Below, piece after piece: positions 24,336-35,129 of a stretch of 60,802 nucleotides of DNA (within the stretch, counting starts at the first letter, position 1; each line of letters begins with the position of its first letter). This stretch comes from Streptomyces sp. MspMP-M5 (GTDB lineage: Bacteria > Actinomycetota > Actinomycetes > Streptomycetales > Streptomycetaceae), in contig NZ_KB891951.1 of assembly GCF_000373585.1 (NCBI RefSeq), forward strand, positions 172,941 to 233,742. Reading direction: 5' to 3'. A program made the position numbers and the translations under genes. The notes under the pieces are model-generated. The model worked only from the letters and a program-made list of their open reading frames with translations, ran no database searches and had not been told where the DNA came from.

Positions 24336-25855
24336 TGTGGGGTGTGGTCACCGGGTTCATCGGTGAGGGGCCCTGGCTCGGTGACGGCCGGTACGACCGG
24401 TGCGGCCGGGTCGTCGAGTGCGGCGAGTGCCGAGAGCGGGACGGGAGTGGCGAACGGGCGGCGTTCGGCCGACGGTTCGGCGGGGTGGCCCCGGGCCGCG
24501 AGGCAGGCCACCGCCGCACCGCACATCCGGCCCTGGCACCAGCCCATACCGGCTCGGGTGAGCAGTTTGACGGTGCGCGCGTCCCGCGCCCCGAGGTCCT
24601 CGACCGCCGTCCGGATCCGCCCGGCGGTGACCTCCTCGCAGCGGCACACGTCGGTGTCGTCGGCGAGCCAGCGCGGCCACCCGGGGCCGGGCGCGTGGAC
24701 GGCGGTCATCGCGTCGGCGAAGGCGCGCATCCGGTCCCGGCGGCGCCGGAGCTCCCGGACCCGGCCGCCGTGGGCGGGGCGTCCCCGGACGCGTGCGGCC
24801 ACCGCCACCGCCGCCAGTTCCCCTTCCATCCGGGCCAGTTGGGCCCCGCCCACCCCGCCGGTCTCACCCGCCGCCCACAGGCCGCGTACCGAAGTCTCCT
24901 GGAGGTCGTCCAGGGTCAGGGCCCGGGTGCCGTCGGACAGCGGGCGGGTGGCGCAGCCGAGCGTCACGGCCAGCTCGATCTGGGGGACGAGGCCGTGTCC
25001 GACGGCCAGCGCGTCGCAGGCGATCCGGCGTCCCGTCCCCCGTACGGGGCGCCAGTCGCGATCGAGACGCATGACGGTGACGGCCGCCACCCGATCCGTG
25101 CCGTGCACCTCGGTGACGGCGCTGCGCTGCCGCACCCGCACCCCGTGGCGCAGCAACGCCGCGCCGTGGACCAGCGCCTCGGCGGCCTTGTGCGGATTCG
25201 TGGCCAGCGCCCGGAGGTGGCGGGCGTAGCGCAGATAACCGGACGCCTCGACGACGGCCGGCACTCGCGCGCCGGCAGCCGCCAGCGAGGAGGCCACCGC
25301 GAGCAGCAACGGGCCGCTCCCCGCCACGACGACCTCCCGCCCCGGCAGCACCAGACCCGACTTGAGCATGGCCTGGGCCCCGCCGGCTCCCACGACACCG
25401 GGCAACGTCCAGCCGGGGAAGGGGAGTTGCCGTTCGTAGGCGCCGGTCGCGAGGAGCACCGCACGGGCCCGTACCCGCACGGGGCGCTCACCGCAGCCGT
25501 CGGCCCCGGTGACGGCGTGCACTGCCCACAGCCCGTCACCCGCCCCGCCGCCCGTGCCCTCCTCGTCGTCCTGCGTCACGCTCCACACATGATGCCCGGG
25601 AAGATGGCGGACGTCGCTCCGGGCCAGCCGTCGTCGCAGGTCGGTGTAGGCGGACCAGTCGTGGTGCAGGGCCTCGGGCCGGACGGCTCCCAGGGCGGGG
25701 GCCGGGGTGCGGTAGAACTGTCCGCCCGTCTGCGGAGAGGTGTCCAACAGGGCGACGGACAGCCCGAGTTCACCTGCCGTGACGGCTCCGGCGAGACCGG
25801 CGGAGCCGGCACCGATCACCGCGAGGTCGTACGGTTCAGACGCCGAGATCGGCAC
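24332..25855 (-). CDS. D-hydroxyproline dehydrogenase, FAD/NAD(P)-binding subunit with BFD-like [2Fe-2S] domain
   Basis: 507 residues. An N-terminal FAD motif G-A-G-S-A-G-L-A-G-A lies at about 16-25, with a second dinucleotide fold at about 160-200 (V-V-V-A-G-S-G-P-L). A C-terminal BFD-like cluster region has D-V-C-R-C-E-E and, about 35 residues on, W-C-Q-G-R-M-C-G. This is the architecture of the middle subunit of HcnABC/opine-type and heterotrimeric D-hydroxyproline dehydrogenases. Its start overlaps the ferredoxin gene by 20 bases and the catalytic DadA-like subunit is next, giving a complete three-subunit set. It passes electrons from the DadA-like subunit on to the respiratory chain (inference). 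Confidence 0.82.
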   Translation of the reverse strand: MPISASEPYDLAVIGAGSAGLAGAVTAGELGLSVALLDTSPQTGGQFYRTPAPALGAVRPEALHHDWSAYTDLRRRLARSDVRHLPGHHVWSVTQDDEEGTGGGAGDGLWAVHAVTGADGCGERPVRVRARAVLLATGAYERQLPFPGWTLPGVVGAGGAQAMLKSGLVLPGREVVVAGSGPLLLAVASSLAAAGARVPAVVEASGYLRYARHLRALATNPHKAAEALVHGAALLRHGVRVRQRSAVTEVHGTDRVAAVTVMRLDRDWRPVRGTGRRIACDALAVGHGLVPQIELAVTLGCATRPLSDGTRALTLDDLQETSVRGLWAAGETGGVGGAQLARMEGELAAVAVAARVRGRPAHGGRVRELRRRRDRMRAFADAMTAVHAPGPGWPRWLADDTDVCRCEEVTAGRIRTAVEDLGARDARTVKLLTRAGMGWCQGRMCGAAVACLAARGHPAEPSAERRPFATPVPLSALAALDDPAAPVVPAVTEPGPLTDEPGDHTPQ

Positions 25856-26150
25856 GGCCGTGTCCTTCCTGGGTGGTGATGACGTCCCCCGGCCGGGCCG
25901 GAACGAGGCAGGCCCGCCGGTTCGGCTCTCCGTTGACGGTGGCGAGGCAGTCGTAGCACTGGCCGATGCCGCAGAACGCGCCCCGCGGGCGTCCGCCGCC
26001 GCGCGTGGTGCGCCAGGCCAGGATCCCGGCTCCCCACAGGGCGGCGGCGACGGACTGGCCGGGCAGAGCGGTCACGGCGCGCCCGTCGAAGGTGATCCGG
26101 AAGGGCGGACCGGGCCGGGCCCCGACCAGTTCGGCGGGGGTACGGGCCAT
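25836..26150 (-). CDS. D-hydroxyproline dehydrogenase, small [2Fe-2S] ferredoxin subunit
   Basis: 104 residues from ATG 26150, chosen for the GAGGAGG ribosome site five bases upstream. The cluster ligands are F-C-G-I-G-Q-C-Y-D-C and, 14 residues on, A-C-L, the Fer2_4 pattern of HcnA-like subunits. It overlaps the following FAD subunit gene by 20 bases. It probably relays electrons inside the heterotrimeric complex. Confidence 0.85.
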   Translation of the reverse strand: MARTPAELVGARPGPPFRITFDGRAVTALPGQSVAAALWGAGILAWRTTRGGGRPRGAFCGIGQCYDCLATVNGEPNRRACLVPARPGDVITTQEGHGRADLGV

Positions 26151-26171
26151 GGCTCCTCCTCTCATGACTCA

Positions 26172-26245
26172 TCGGACAGTGACGTGTCGGACAGTGACGT
26201 GTCCGGCGGTGGCGTGTCGGCAGTTACATGTCGGGCGGTGGCTCA
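26172..26245. repeat. Imperfect 15-bp tandem repeat, about five copies
   Basis: Two exact copies of tcggacagtgacgtg (26172-26186 and 26187-26201) are followed by three degenerate copies. The array fills the gap between the DadA-like gene's stop and the ferredoxin gene's start, so it lies within the operon transcript. Confidence 0.75.
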
Positions 26246-26260
26246 TCGGACGGGCGGATT

Positions 26261-27415
26261 TCAGGCGGCCGGGGAGAAGCGTTCCGGCCTGAACGGGGTG
26301 AGGTCGAGCGGCGGTTCGCCACCGGTCAGCGACCGTGCGACGGCCAGTCCGGTGGCGGGGGCCAGCCCGATCCCCGCGCCTTCGTGGCCGCAGGCGTGCA
26401 GCAGGCCGGGGACGCGCGGATCGGGGCCGATGGCGGGCAGGTGGTCCGGAAGGTACGGACGGAAGCCGACGTAGGTGCGCATCGCCCGGACCCCGGCCAG
26501 GACCGGGAACAGGGCGGTGGCCTGGGCCGCCAGGCGCCGCAGCGCCTCGGGTGAGAGTGTGCGGTCGTAGCCGACCCGTTCCCGGCTGGCGCCGATCAGG
26601 ACCGGCCCCGCCGGGGTGCCCTCCACCACCGCCGATGTCTGCAGCGTCGCGGAGCCACTGGCCACGTCGGCGACGTAGTCGGCCGCGTACACCTTGCGGC
26701 GCACCACGCGCGGCAGCGGCTCGGTGACCAGGACGAAGCCCCGCCGGGGCCGGACCGGCAGCGCGACCCGTGCCAGGCGGGCGATCTCACCGCCCCAGGT
26801 CCCGGCGGCGTTCACCACGTACGGGGCGTGGAGTTCCCCGGCCGTCGTCCGCACTCCCCGGATCTCGCCACTCGCCCCGGTGAGCAGGCCGGTGACCTCC
26901 TCGCCGAGGCGCAGCCGGACCTGCTCGCCGCCCGCACGCAGCAGATGTGCGGCGGCGAGCGCCGGCATGACCTGTGCGTCCTGCGGATAGTGGAAGCCCC
27001 CGGCCAGTCCGGCGGCGAGATGGGGTTCGAGGTCCGGCAGGCGGTCGGCCGGGACCTCCTCCGCCGTGACGCCCGCCCCGCGCTGCCCGGACGCGAAGTC
27101 GCGCAGCGCGGCCATCCCCGCCTCGTCGGAAGCGACGACCAGTCCGCCCTTGGGTTCGTACTCGATGTCCGGCGGGAGCTCTTGGGCCAGCTTGCGCCAC
27201 AACTCGCCGGAAATCCTGGCCAGTTCGAGTTCGGGGCCCGGCTCCTTGTCGGACACCAGGAGGTTGCCCTCGCCGGCCCCCGTCGTACCGCCCGCCACGG
27301 AGCCACGGTCCAGTACGGCGACACGGAGACCGGACCGGGCGGCGTAGTAGGCGCAAGCCGCGCCAACCACGCCTGCCCCGACGACGATGACGTCTGCGGA
27401 GTTCCTTGTCAGCAC
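26261..27415 (-). CDS. D-hydroxyproline dehydrogenase/oxidase catalytic subunit (DadA-like FAD protein)
   Basis: 384 residues from GTG 27415. The N-terminal FAD motif is V-V-G-A-G-V-V-G-A-A at about 11-20; G-T-T-G-A-G-E-G-N near 44-52 and the C-terminal C-G-H-E-G-A-G-I are typical of DAO/DadA enzymes. It would oxidise cis-4-hydroxy-D-proline to 1-pyrroline-4-hydroxy-2-carboxylate. No ribosome site precedes GTG, and an A/T-rich -10 lies about seven bases upstream, so it is probably leaderless. It is first in the minus-strand catabolic operon and divergent from the importer. Confidence 0.83.
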   Translation of the reverse strand: MLTRNSADVIVVGAGVVGAACAYYAARSGLRVAVLDRGSVAGGTTGAGEGNLLVSDKEPGPELELARISGELWRKLAQELPPDIEYEPKGGLVVASDEAGMAALRDFASGQRGAGVTAEEVPADRLPDLEPHLAAGLAGGFHYPQDAQVMPALAAAHLLRAGGEQVRLRLGEEVTGLLTGASGEIRGVRTTAGELHAPYVVNAAGTWGGEIARLARVALPVRPRRGFVLVTEPLPRVVRRKVYAADYVADVASGSATLQTSAVVEGTPAGPVLIGASRERVGYDRTLSPEALRRLAAQATALFPVLAGVRAMRTYVGFRPYLPDHLPAIGPDPRVPGLLHACGHEGAGIGLAPATGLAVARSLTGGEPPLDLTPFRPERFSPAA

Positions 27416-27420
27416 CTCGG

Positions 27421-27451
27421 TAATATTTCACATTGCACTCTCGCCTGCCAA
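27421..27451 (-). promoter_or_regulatory. Promoter of the catabolic operon with operator-like site D
   Basis: On the minus strand TTGGCA (27446-27451) and an A/T-rich box, AAATAT (27423-27428), are 17 bases apart, placing the transcript start at about the GTG 27415. The shared motif, read on the plus strand as atttcacattgcac, fills the space between the two boxes. A bound repressor would block RNA polymerase. Confidence 0.6.
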
Positions 27452-27501
27452 GGGTCCGCACTCAATTGCCCTTGGAGGGAGGTGAGTTCTGCACCGACAC
27501 C

Positions 27502-27530
27502 TTGTCAGTGCAATTTCACATTACTATGTT
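27502..27530 (+). promoter_or_regulatory. Promoter of the importer operon with operator-like site E
   Basis: TTGTCA (27502-27507) and TATGTT (27525-27530) are separated by 17 bases, a good vegetative promoter. The operator-like sequence tgcaatttcacattac lies in the spacer, mirroring site D on the divergent side. The importer's first gene starts 57 bases downstream. Confidence 0.65.
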
Positions 27531-27586
27531 ACCCGTCACGCTCCAGCCAGCTCTGGCTGTCCGATCGCTTCCGGAGTGACCCACCC

Positions 27587-29341
27587 ATGAAGAAGCGCAC
27601 TTCCCGCACCTTGTCCGCCGCCCTGTCCACCGCGCTGACGGCGGCCCTCCTCCTCGGCACGGCCGGCTGTTCCGGCGGGCGGCAGGCGGACGGAGCCCAC
27701 GGAAAGAACCTCGCAACGGCCAACAACGGCCGGGTCGTTGGCGGCACACCGCAGAAAGGCGGGACCCTCACCATCCTGTCCGACCAGGACCTCACCCACC
27801 TCGACCCGGCCCGCAACTGGGTGGTCAATGCGATGGATTTCGGGACCCGGCTGCTCTACCGCACCCTGGTGTCGTACAAGGCGGCCCCCGGGACCGCCGG
27901 CGGCGAGCTGGTCCCCGACCTCGCAACCGACCTCGGCACACCCTCGGACGGCGCCAGGACCTGGACCTTCCACCTCAAGCCGGGGATCACCTACGAGGAC
28001 GGGACGCCGGTCACCGCCCAGGACATCAAATACAACGTGGAGCGGTCCTTCTCCCCGGACCTGCCCGGCGGCGCCGACTACGCGGCCCGCTACCTCAAGG
28101 ACGCCGAGGGATACCAGGGTCCGGCCGACGGCAGGCAGCTGGACTCCATCAGGACACCGGACGACCGGACCATCGTCTTCGAACTCCGAAGGCCCTTCGC
28201 GGAGTTCCCCAACGCGACGGTGATGCCCACCTTCGCCCCGGTGCCGAAGGCGAAGGACACCGGGCCCCAGTACGACAACCGGCCGTTCTCCTCGGGCCCG
28301 TACAAGATCGAGACGTACCAGCGGAACAAGAAGCTGGTCCTGGTCCGCAATACCCACTGGGACCCCGGGACGGACCCGATACGCAAGGCGTACCCGGACA
28401 GGCTCGTCATGGTCATGGGGCTCAGAGCCAACCAGATCGACGACCGGATGGTCGCCAGCCGGGGCGCGGACGCCTCCACCGTGCCCTGGTACGCACTCCG
28501 GCCGGAGAGCGCGGGCAAGGTCCTGCCCAGGGCCGACGTCCGCGAACGGCTGCTGGCCGAGTCGATGAACTGCACCGACATGGTGCAGATGCACACCGGG
28601 CGGGCCCCTTTCAACAATGTGAAGGTCCGTCAGGCCGTGCAGTACGCCCTCGACAAGGAGGCCGTGATCACCGCCTCCGGCGGTCCCGCCTTCAACGACG
28701 TGTCCACCGCGTACATGCCCGCCGCGCTCTTCGGCGGCAAACAGCCCGACGCCCTGAGGATCCCCACCACCGGGGACGCGGCCAAGGCCAGGCAGTTGCT
28801 GAAGGAGGCCGGCAAGGCGAACGGTTTCACCACCACGATGACGGTCTCCAACGGTGACAAGGGCCGGGCCGAGGCGATCCAGCAGGCGCTCGCCAAGGCC
28901 GGCATCAAGGTCACCATCGAGACGGTCGACCCGTCCGCGTTCTACGCCACCATCGGCGACACCACCCACCGCACCGACATGGTCTACACCGGCTGGTGTC
29001 CCGACTACCCGTCCGGCTCCACCTTCCTGCCCTTCGTCTTCGACGGCCGCTCCATCAAGGAGAAGGGAAACTCCGGCAACCACTCCCTCTTCCGGGACGC
29101 CCCGACCATGCGGCGGATGGACGAGATCGCCGCCATGACCGACGCCGGGAAGGCGACCGCGGCCTGGCGGAAGCTGGACGGCGAGATCCTCGCCAAGGCT
29201 CCGGCGGTACCCGTGCTGGTGCGGCGCTGGCCGCTGGTGGTCGGGACCAACGTCGCGGGCGCATACGGGCAGACCTCCTTCGCCGGCCAGCTCGACTACG
29301 CCTCGGTCGGCCTCAAGGACCCCGCCAAGAGCGAAGGCTGA
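27587..29341 (+). CDS. Peptide ABC transporter substrate-binding lipoprotein
   Basis: 584 residues from ATG 27587. The signal peptide ends in a lipobox (L-L-G-T-A-G-C) with the acylated Cys near residue 29. The SBP_bac_5 body has G-G-T-L-T-I-L near 52, the P-D-L-A-T-D-L region, F-H-L-K-P-G-I-T-Y-E-D-G-T-P-V-T-A-Q-D, and S-G-P-Y-K-I. Such receptors capture di- or oligopeptides outside the membrane. It heads a five-gene plus-strand operon. I infer Pro/Hyp-containing peptides as ligand from the regulon context. Confidence 0.9.
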   Translation: MKKRTSRTLSAALSTALTAALLLGTAGCSGGRQADGAHGKNLATANNGRVVGGTPQKGGTLTILSDQDLTHLDPARNWVVNAMDFGTRLLYRTLVSYKAAPGTAGGELVPDLATDLGTPSDGARTWTFHLKPGITYEDGTPVTAQDIKYNVERSFSPDLPGGADYAARYLKDAEGYQGPADGRQLDSIRTPDDRTIVFELRRPFAEFPNATVMPTFAPVPKAKDTGPQYDNRPFSSGPYKIETYQRNKKLVLVRNTHWDPGTDPIRKAYPDRLVMVMGLRANQIDDRMVASRGADASTVPWYALRPESAGKVLPRADVRERLLAESMNCTDMVQMHTGRAPFNNVKVRQAVQYALDKEAVITASGGPAFNDVSTAYMPAALFGGKQPDALRIPTTGDAAKARQLLKEAGKANGFTTTMTVSNGDKGRAEAIQQALAKAGIKVTIETVDPSAFYATIGDTTHRTDMVYTGWCPDYPSGSTFLPFVFDGRSIKEKGNSGNHSLFRDAPTMRRMDEIAAMTDAGKATAAWRKLDGEILAKAPAVPVLVRRWPLVVGTNVAGAYGQTSFAGQLDYASVGLKDPAKSEG

Positions 29342-29354
29342 AGGGGACACCGTC

Positions 29355-30293
29355 ATGGCCACCACCTCCGTCCCCGCCTCCACCGTCGCCCCGGCCGGCA
29401 GCGGCCCCTGGCAGCGCGCCTGGGAGCAGCTGCGCCGACGCACCTCCGTGAAGATCGCCCTCGTCGTGATCGCGCTCTTCGCGCTCATGGCGGTGGCCGC
29501 CCCGCTGCTGAGCGCGCTGGGCGGCTGGTCACCCGAGGAGTTCGACAAGACCGCCGTCGACCCCTACCTGGGCGGTCAGCCCATCGGCCCGCTCGGCGGA
29601 ATCTCCGCCGACCACTGGCTCGGGGTCGAACCCGTCACCGGCCGCGACCTGTTCGCCCGGGTCGTGCACGGCGCCCAGGTCTCCCTGCTCATCGCCCTCA
29701 CCGCCACCGCGATCGTCGTCGTCGCCGGCACGGCGGCCGGTATCGCGGCCGGCTACTTCGGCGGCCGCACCGACGCGGTGCTCTCCCGGCTGATGGACCT
29801 CACCATGTCCTTTCCGTCCCTCATCTTCATGATCGCGATGATGTCGGTGGCACGGGACGTCAACCGGATCGTGCTGATGACCGCCGTCATCGGGCTCTTC
29901 GGCTGGCCCGGTATCGCCCGTGTGGTACGCGGCCAGACGCTCTCGCTCAAGCACCGCGAGTACGTCGACGCCGCCCGCGTCGGCGGCTCCGGCCCCTGGC
30001 GGATCCTCACCCGCGAGGTCCTCCCGGGCGTCGCCGGACCGGTCATCGCCTACACCACCCTGATCATCCCGGGGATGATCGCCACCGAGGCGGCGCTGAG
30101 CTATCTGGGCGTCGGCGTCCGCCCGCCCACCCCCTCCTGGGGCCAGATGATCGCCGAGAGCGTCGCCTTCTACGACACCGACCCCATGTACTTCGTCATC
30201 CCCAGCAGCTGCCTCTTCCTCACCGTGCTCGCGTTCACGCTGCTCGGCGACGCGCTGCGGGACGTCCTGGACCCGAGGGGAAGCCGCACATGA
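29355..30293 (+). CDS. Peptide ABC transporter permease (DppC-like)
   Basis: 312 residues. A hydrophobic N-terminal helix is followed by an extracytoplasmic segment containing W-L-G-V-E-P-V-T-G-R-D-L-F, a hallmark of DppC/OppC permeases. Five further helices and the ATPase-contact loop (Y-V-D-A-A-R-V-G-G-S-G) follow. The gene starts 13 bases after the binding-protein stop. Its stop overlaps the next start (ATGA), so the two permeases are translated together. Confidence 0.9.
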   Translation: MATTSVPASTVAPAGSGPWQRAWEQLRRRTSVKIALVVIALFALMAVAAPLLSALGGWSPEEFDKTAVDPYLGGQPIGPLGGISADHWLGVEPVTGRDLFARVVHGAQVSLLIALTATAIVVVAGTAAGIAAGYFGGRTDAVLSRLMDLTMSFPSLIFMIAMMSVARDVNRIVLMTAVIGLFGWPGIARVVRGQTLSLKHREYVDAARVGGSGPWRILTREVLPGVAGPVIAYTTLIIPGMIATEAALSYLGVGVRPPTPSWGQMIAESVAFYDTDPMYFVIPSSCLFLTVLAFTLLGDALRDVLDPRGSRT

Positions 30294-31275
30294 TCTCCTA
30301 CGCCGGCCGCCGGCTGCTCAGTGTGATCGGCGTCCTGATCGCCGTCGCCGCCGTCACCTTCGTCATCTTCTACGTCCTGCCGTCCGACCCGGCGGCCGCC
30401 GCCTGCGGCAAGTCGTGCAGCACCGCACGACTGGCGGCGATCCGAGCGCACATGGGTCTCGACCAGCCGCTGTGGCGACAGTTCACCGACTTCGTCACCG
30501 GCATCTTCACCGGCCGCACCATGGGCAGCGGCCAGTACACGCTGCACTGCCACGTCCCGTGCCTGGGCTACTCCTACGAGAACAGCGCGGACGTCTGGGA
30601 CCTCCTGATGGACCGTCTGCCGGTCTCCGCCTCACTGGCTCTGGGCGCCGCCGCGATCTGGCTCGTCCTCGGGCTGTCCGCGGGGGTCGTCGCGGCCCTG
30701 CGCAAGGACACCCTCACCGACCGCGCTCTCATGGTCGGTTCCGTGGCCGCCGCCTCGCTGCCGGTCTACTTCACCTCGATGATGCTGATCTACGGCGTGA
30801 TCCGGATCGCCGGCCTGCTGCCCTACCCGAGTTATGTGCCCTTCGGCGACGACCCGCTGCACTGGGCGTCGAACCTGCTCCTGCCCTGGCTGGCCCTGGC
30901 CGTCCTGTACGTGGCGATGTACGCGCGGCAGAGCCGCAGTTCGATGATCGAGACGATGGCGGAGCCCTACATCCGCACCGCCCGCGCCAAGGGCCTGCCG
31001 TACCGGACCGTCGTGGTCAAACACGGCCTGCGGGCCGGCATGACACCCCTCCTGACCCTCTTCGGCATGGACCTGGGCGGGCTGCTCGCCGGCGCGGTGA
31101 TCACCGAGTCCCTCTTCGGGCTCCCCGGCGTCGGACGGCTCTTCTACGGTGCCCTCTCCAGCGGCGACCAGCCGGTGATCCTCGGCGTGACGCTGCTGGC
31201 GGCCACCTTCATCGTCCTCGCCAACCTGGCCGTCGACCTGCTGTACGCCGTCGTGGACCCGCGAGTGAGGTACTG

Positions 31276-31276
<1 letters not shown>
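30290..31276 (+). CDS. Peptide ABC transporter permease (DppB-like)
   Basis: 328 residues with six membrane helices. M-I-S-Y-A-G-R-R-L-L at the start and the loop Y-I-R-T-A-R-A-K-G-L-P with E-S-L-F-G-L-P-G-V-G-R-L near the C terminus are typical of DppB/OppB. An external loop has four cysteines (A-A-C-G-K-S-C at about 40, and L-H-C-H-V-P-C), possibly disulfide-linked. That is not usual in E. coli DppB but does occur in actinobacterial relatives as far as I recall. Confidence 0.9.
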
Positions 31277-33368
<2,092 letters not shown>

Positions 33369-33540
33369 CGGGCCCGAACGTGGGCGTCCAGGCCGGTCGC
33401 GTGGCCATCTGCCCGCTGACCGTGAGCTGAGCTGCGTCTCGGCCCACGGTCAGTGCATGCTCGGACTCGGTGCGGAACGGGGGTGCGGAGCCGGCGGGTT
33501 GGGAGGGGTGTCACCATGGGTGCACGACCGTATCCATCCG

Positions 33541-33572
33541 AGGCGACAAGGCGACAAGGCGACAAGGCGACG
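33541..33572. repeat. 8-bp tandem repeat, four copies
   Basis: Three exact copies and one near copy of aggcgaca lie 43 bases upstream of the short-chain dehydrogenase start. No other feature is seen between 33369 and 33614. Confidence 0.8.
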
Positions 33573-33614
33573 GGGCGAGCAACGTCCCGAAAACTGTGGA
33601 GGTTCGAAGAGCGC

Positions 33615-34325
33615 ATGCACGACGTTCTGGTCACCGGTGCCAGCAAGGGCATCGGGTTGGCGGTTTCCCGGCAGTTGGCGAAGGCAGGGTACGGGGTCAT
33701 CGGTGTGGCCCGGAGTGCGCCGGAGGAGGAGTTCCCCGGCACGTTCCTGCGGTGCGATCTCGCCGATGTCGAGGACACCGCGCGCATGCTCAAGGAGGTG
33801 ACCCGAGGGCATGCGGTGTGTCGGGTGGTCAACAATGCGGGTATCGCCCAGCCACAGCCCATCGAGGAGCTGGACCTGACGGTCTTGCAGCAGGTGGTCG
33901 ACTTGAACCTGCGTGCTTCGGTTCAGATCGTCCAGGCACTGGTGCCGGTGATGCGTGCGCAGCGGTTCGGCCGGATCGTGAACATCACGTCACGGGCGAC
34001 GTATGGGGCCAAGGACCGCACGTCCTATGCGGCGGCCAAGAGTGCGCTGGTGGGTTGCACGCGGTCGTGGGCGTTGGAACTGGCCCCGGACGGCATCACG
34101 TCCAACGCGGTGTCGCCCGGCCCGACCGCGACGGAGTTGTTCCGCCGTGCGCGGCCGGTCGGCAGCGAGGGCGAGCGACGGGCGATCGCGTCGATCCCGA
34201 TGGGGCGCCTGGGCACCCCCGACGATGTCGCCGCGGCCGTGACGTTCTTGCTCTCCGACGAGGCGGGCTTCATCACCGGCCACGTCCTCGACGTCGACGG
34301 CGGAAGCAGCCTGGGCGGCCGCTGA
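33615..34325 (+). CDS. Short-chain dehydrogenase/reductase, FabG-like
   Basis: 236 residues from ATG 33615. The cofactor motif T-G-A-S-K-G-I-G is at about 7-14, N-N-A-G near 76, the catalytic Ser in N-I-T-S, and Y-A-A-A-K ahead of the second half. S-P-G-P-T-A-T and the C-terminal I-T-G-H-V-L-D-V-D-G-G are typical of FabG/ketoreductases. The substrate is not evident. It is transcribed alone, convergent with the two-component system. Confidence 0.87.
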   Translation: MHDVLVTGASKGIGLAVSRQLAKAGYGVIGVARSAPEEEFPGTFLRCDLADVEDTARMLKEVTRGHAVCRVVNNAGIAQPQPIEELDLTVLQQVVDLNLRASVQIVQALVPVMRAQRFGRIVNITSRATYGAKDRTSYAAAKSALVGCTRSWALELAPDGITSNAVSPGPTATELFRRARPVGSEGERRAIASIPMGRLGTPDDVAAAVTFLLSDEAGFITGHVLDVDGGSSLGGR

Positions 34326-34478
34326 AACGACGTGGCCTGACGCGGGCACGAGTACGAGTCGAAGGCTTTGATCTTCTCCTTGGTGGGGGTCCGTGGTGGT
34401 GCCGGTCAGATACGGGAACTTGTCCTTGGGGCGCTGTTTGGCGATCTGCCGGTGGCGCGACGATGATGGGCCGCGGCT

Positions 34479-35129
34479 TCAGCCCGCCAGCCCGGCGTCC
34501 CTGGCGCACAGTGCCGCCTGTACCCGGTTGTCCACCTCAAGGGCTGCCAGGATGCGGCTGACGTGCGCTTTCACCGTGCTCTCCCGCATACCCAGCCCGG
34601 TGGCGATCTCGGCGTTGGACGCACCGTCGGCCAGGAGCCTGAGCACATTGGTCTCGCGCGGCGTCAGGCGCTCCACCCGGGCCCGGGCGGCGGCCGAGGC
34701 GCCGCGTGCCGTGTGGTGATGGTGCTCGATGAGCCGTCGGGCGGCGGAGGGGTGCAGCATGGCCTGCCCCTCGGCGACGACCTCGACGGCCCGGATGATG
34801 TCCGCAGGGTCGGTGTCCTTGAGCAGGAAGCCGACCGCGCCGGCGGCCAGTCCGTCGTAGACGTACTGGTCCAGGTCGAACGTCGTGAGCATCACGACCT
34901 TGGGTGGATCGGGCAGCGCGACCAGCCGTCTGGTGGCCTCGATCCCGTCCATGTGGGGCATCCGCACGTCCATCAGCACGACGTCCAGGCGCTGCGTGCC
35001 GGCCCGTTGGACGGCTTCCCGGCCGTCGGATGCCCGTGCGGCGACGGTGATGCCTGGTGCGTCCTGAAGGATGTCGGCGAGCGCCGGCCGCACCAGGACG
35101 TCGTCGTCGACGAGCATCGTCCGGATCAC
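34479..35129 (-). CDS. LuxR/NarL-family response regulator
   Basis: 216 residues. The receiver domain has the acidic pair D-D-D near 8-10, the phospho-acceptor Asp in L-M-D-V-R-M-P (about 54) and the conserved Lys in L-L-K-D-T-D. The C-terminal HTH is L-T-P-R-E-T-N-V-L-R-L-L with S-T-V-K-A-H-V-S-R-I-L. Its start overlaps the histidine kinase stop (ATGA), so it is the partner of that kinase. Targets are unknown; proximity to the lct cluster makes it a possible, unproven, regulator. Confidence 0.92.
   Translation of the reverse strand: MIRTMLVDDDVLVRPALADILQDAPGITVAARASDGREAVQRAGTQRLDVVLMDVRMPHMDGIEATRRLVALPDPPKVVMLTTFDLDQYVYDGLAAGAVGFLLKDTDPADIIRAVEVVAEGQAMLHPSAARRLIEHHHHTARGASAAARARVERLTPRETNVLRLLADGASNAEIATGLGMRESTVKAHVSRILAALEVDNRVQAALCARDAGLAG

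Noticed and set aside
27536..29548. Minus-strand open frame of 670 codons opposite the peptide-binding lipoprotein gene
   Set aside because: Shadow of the SBP gene; composition is that of an antisense frame and no motif is seen.
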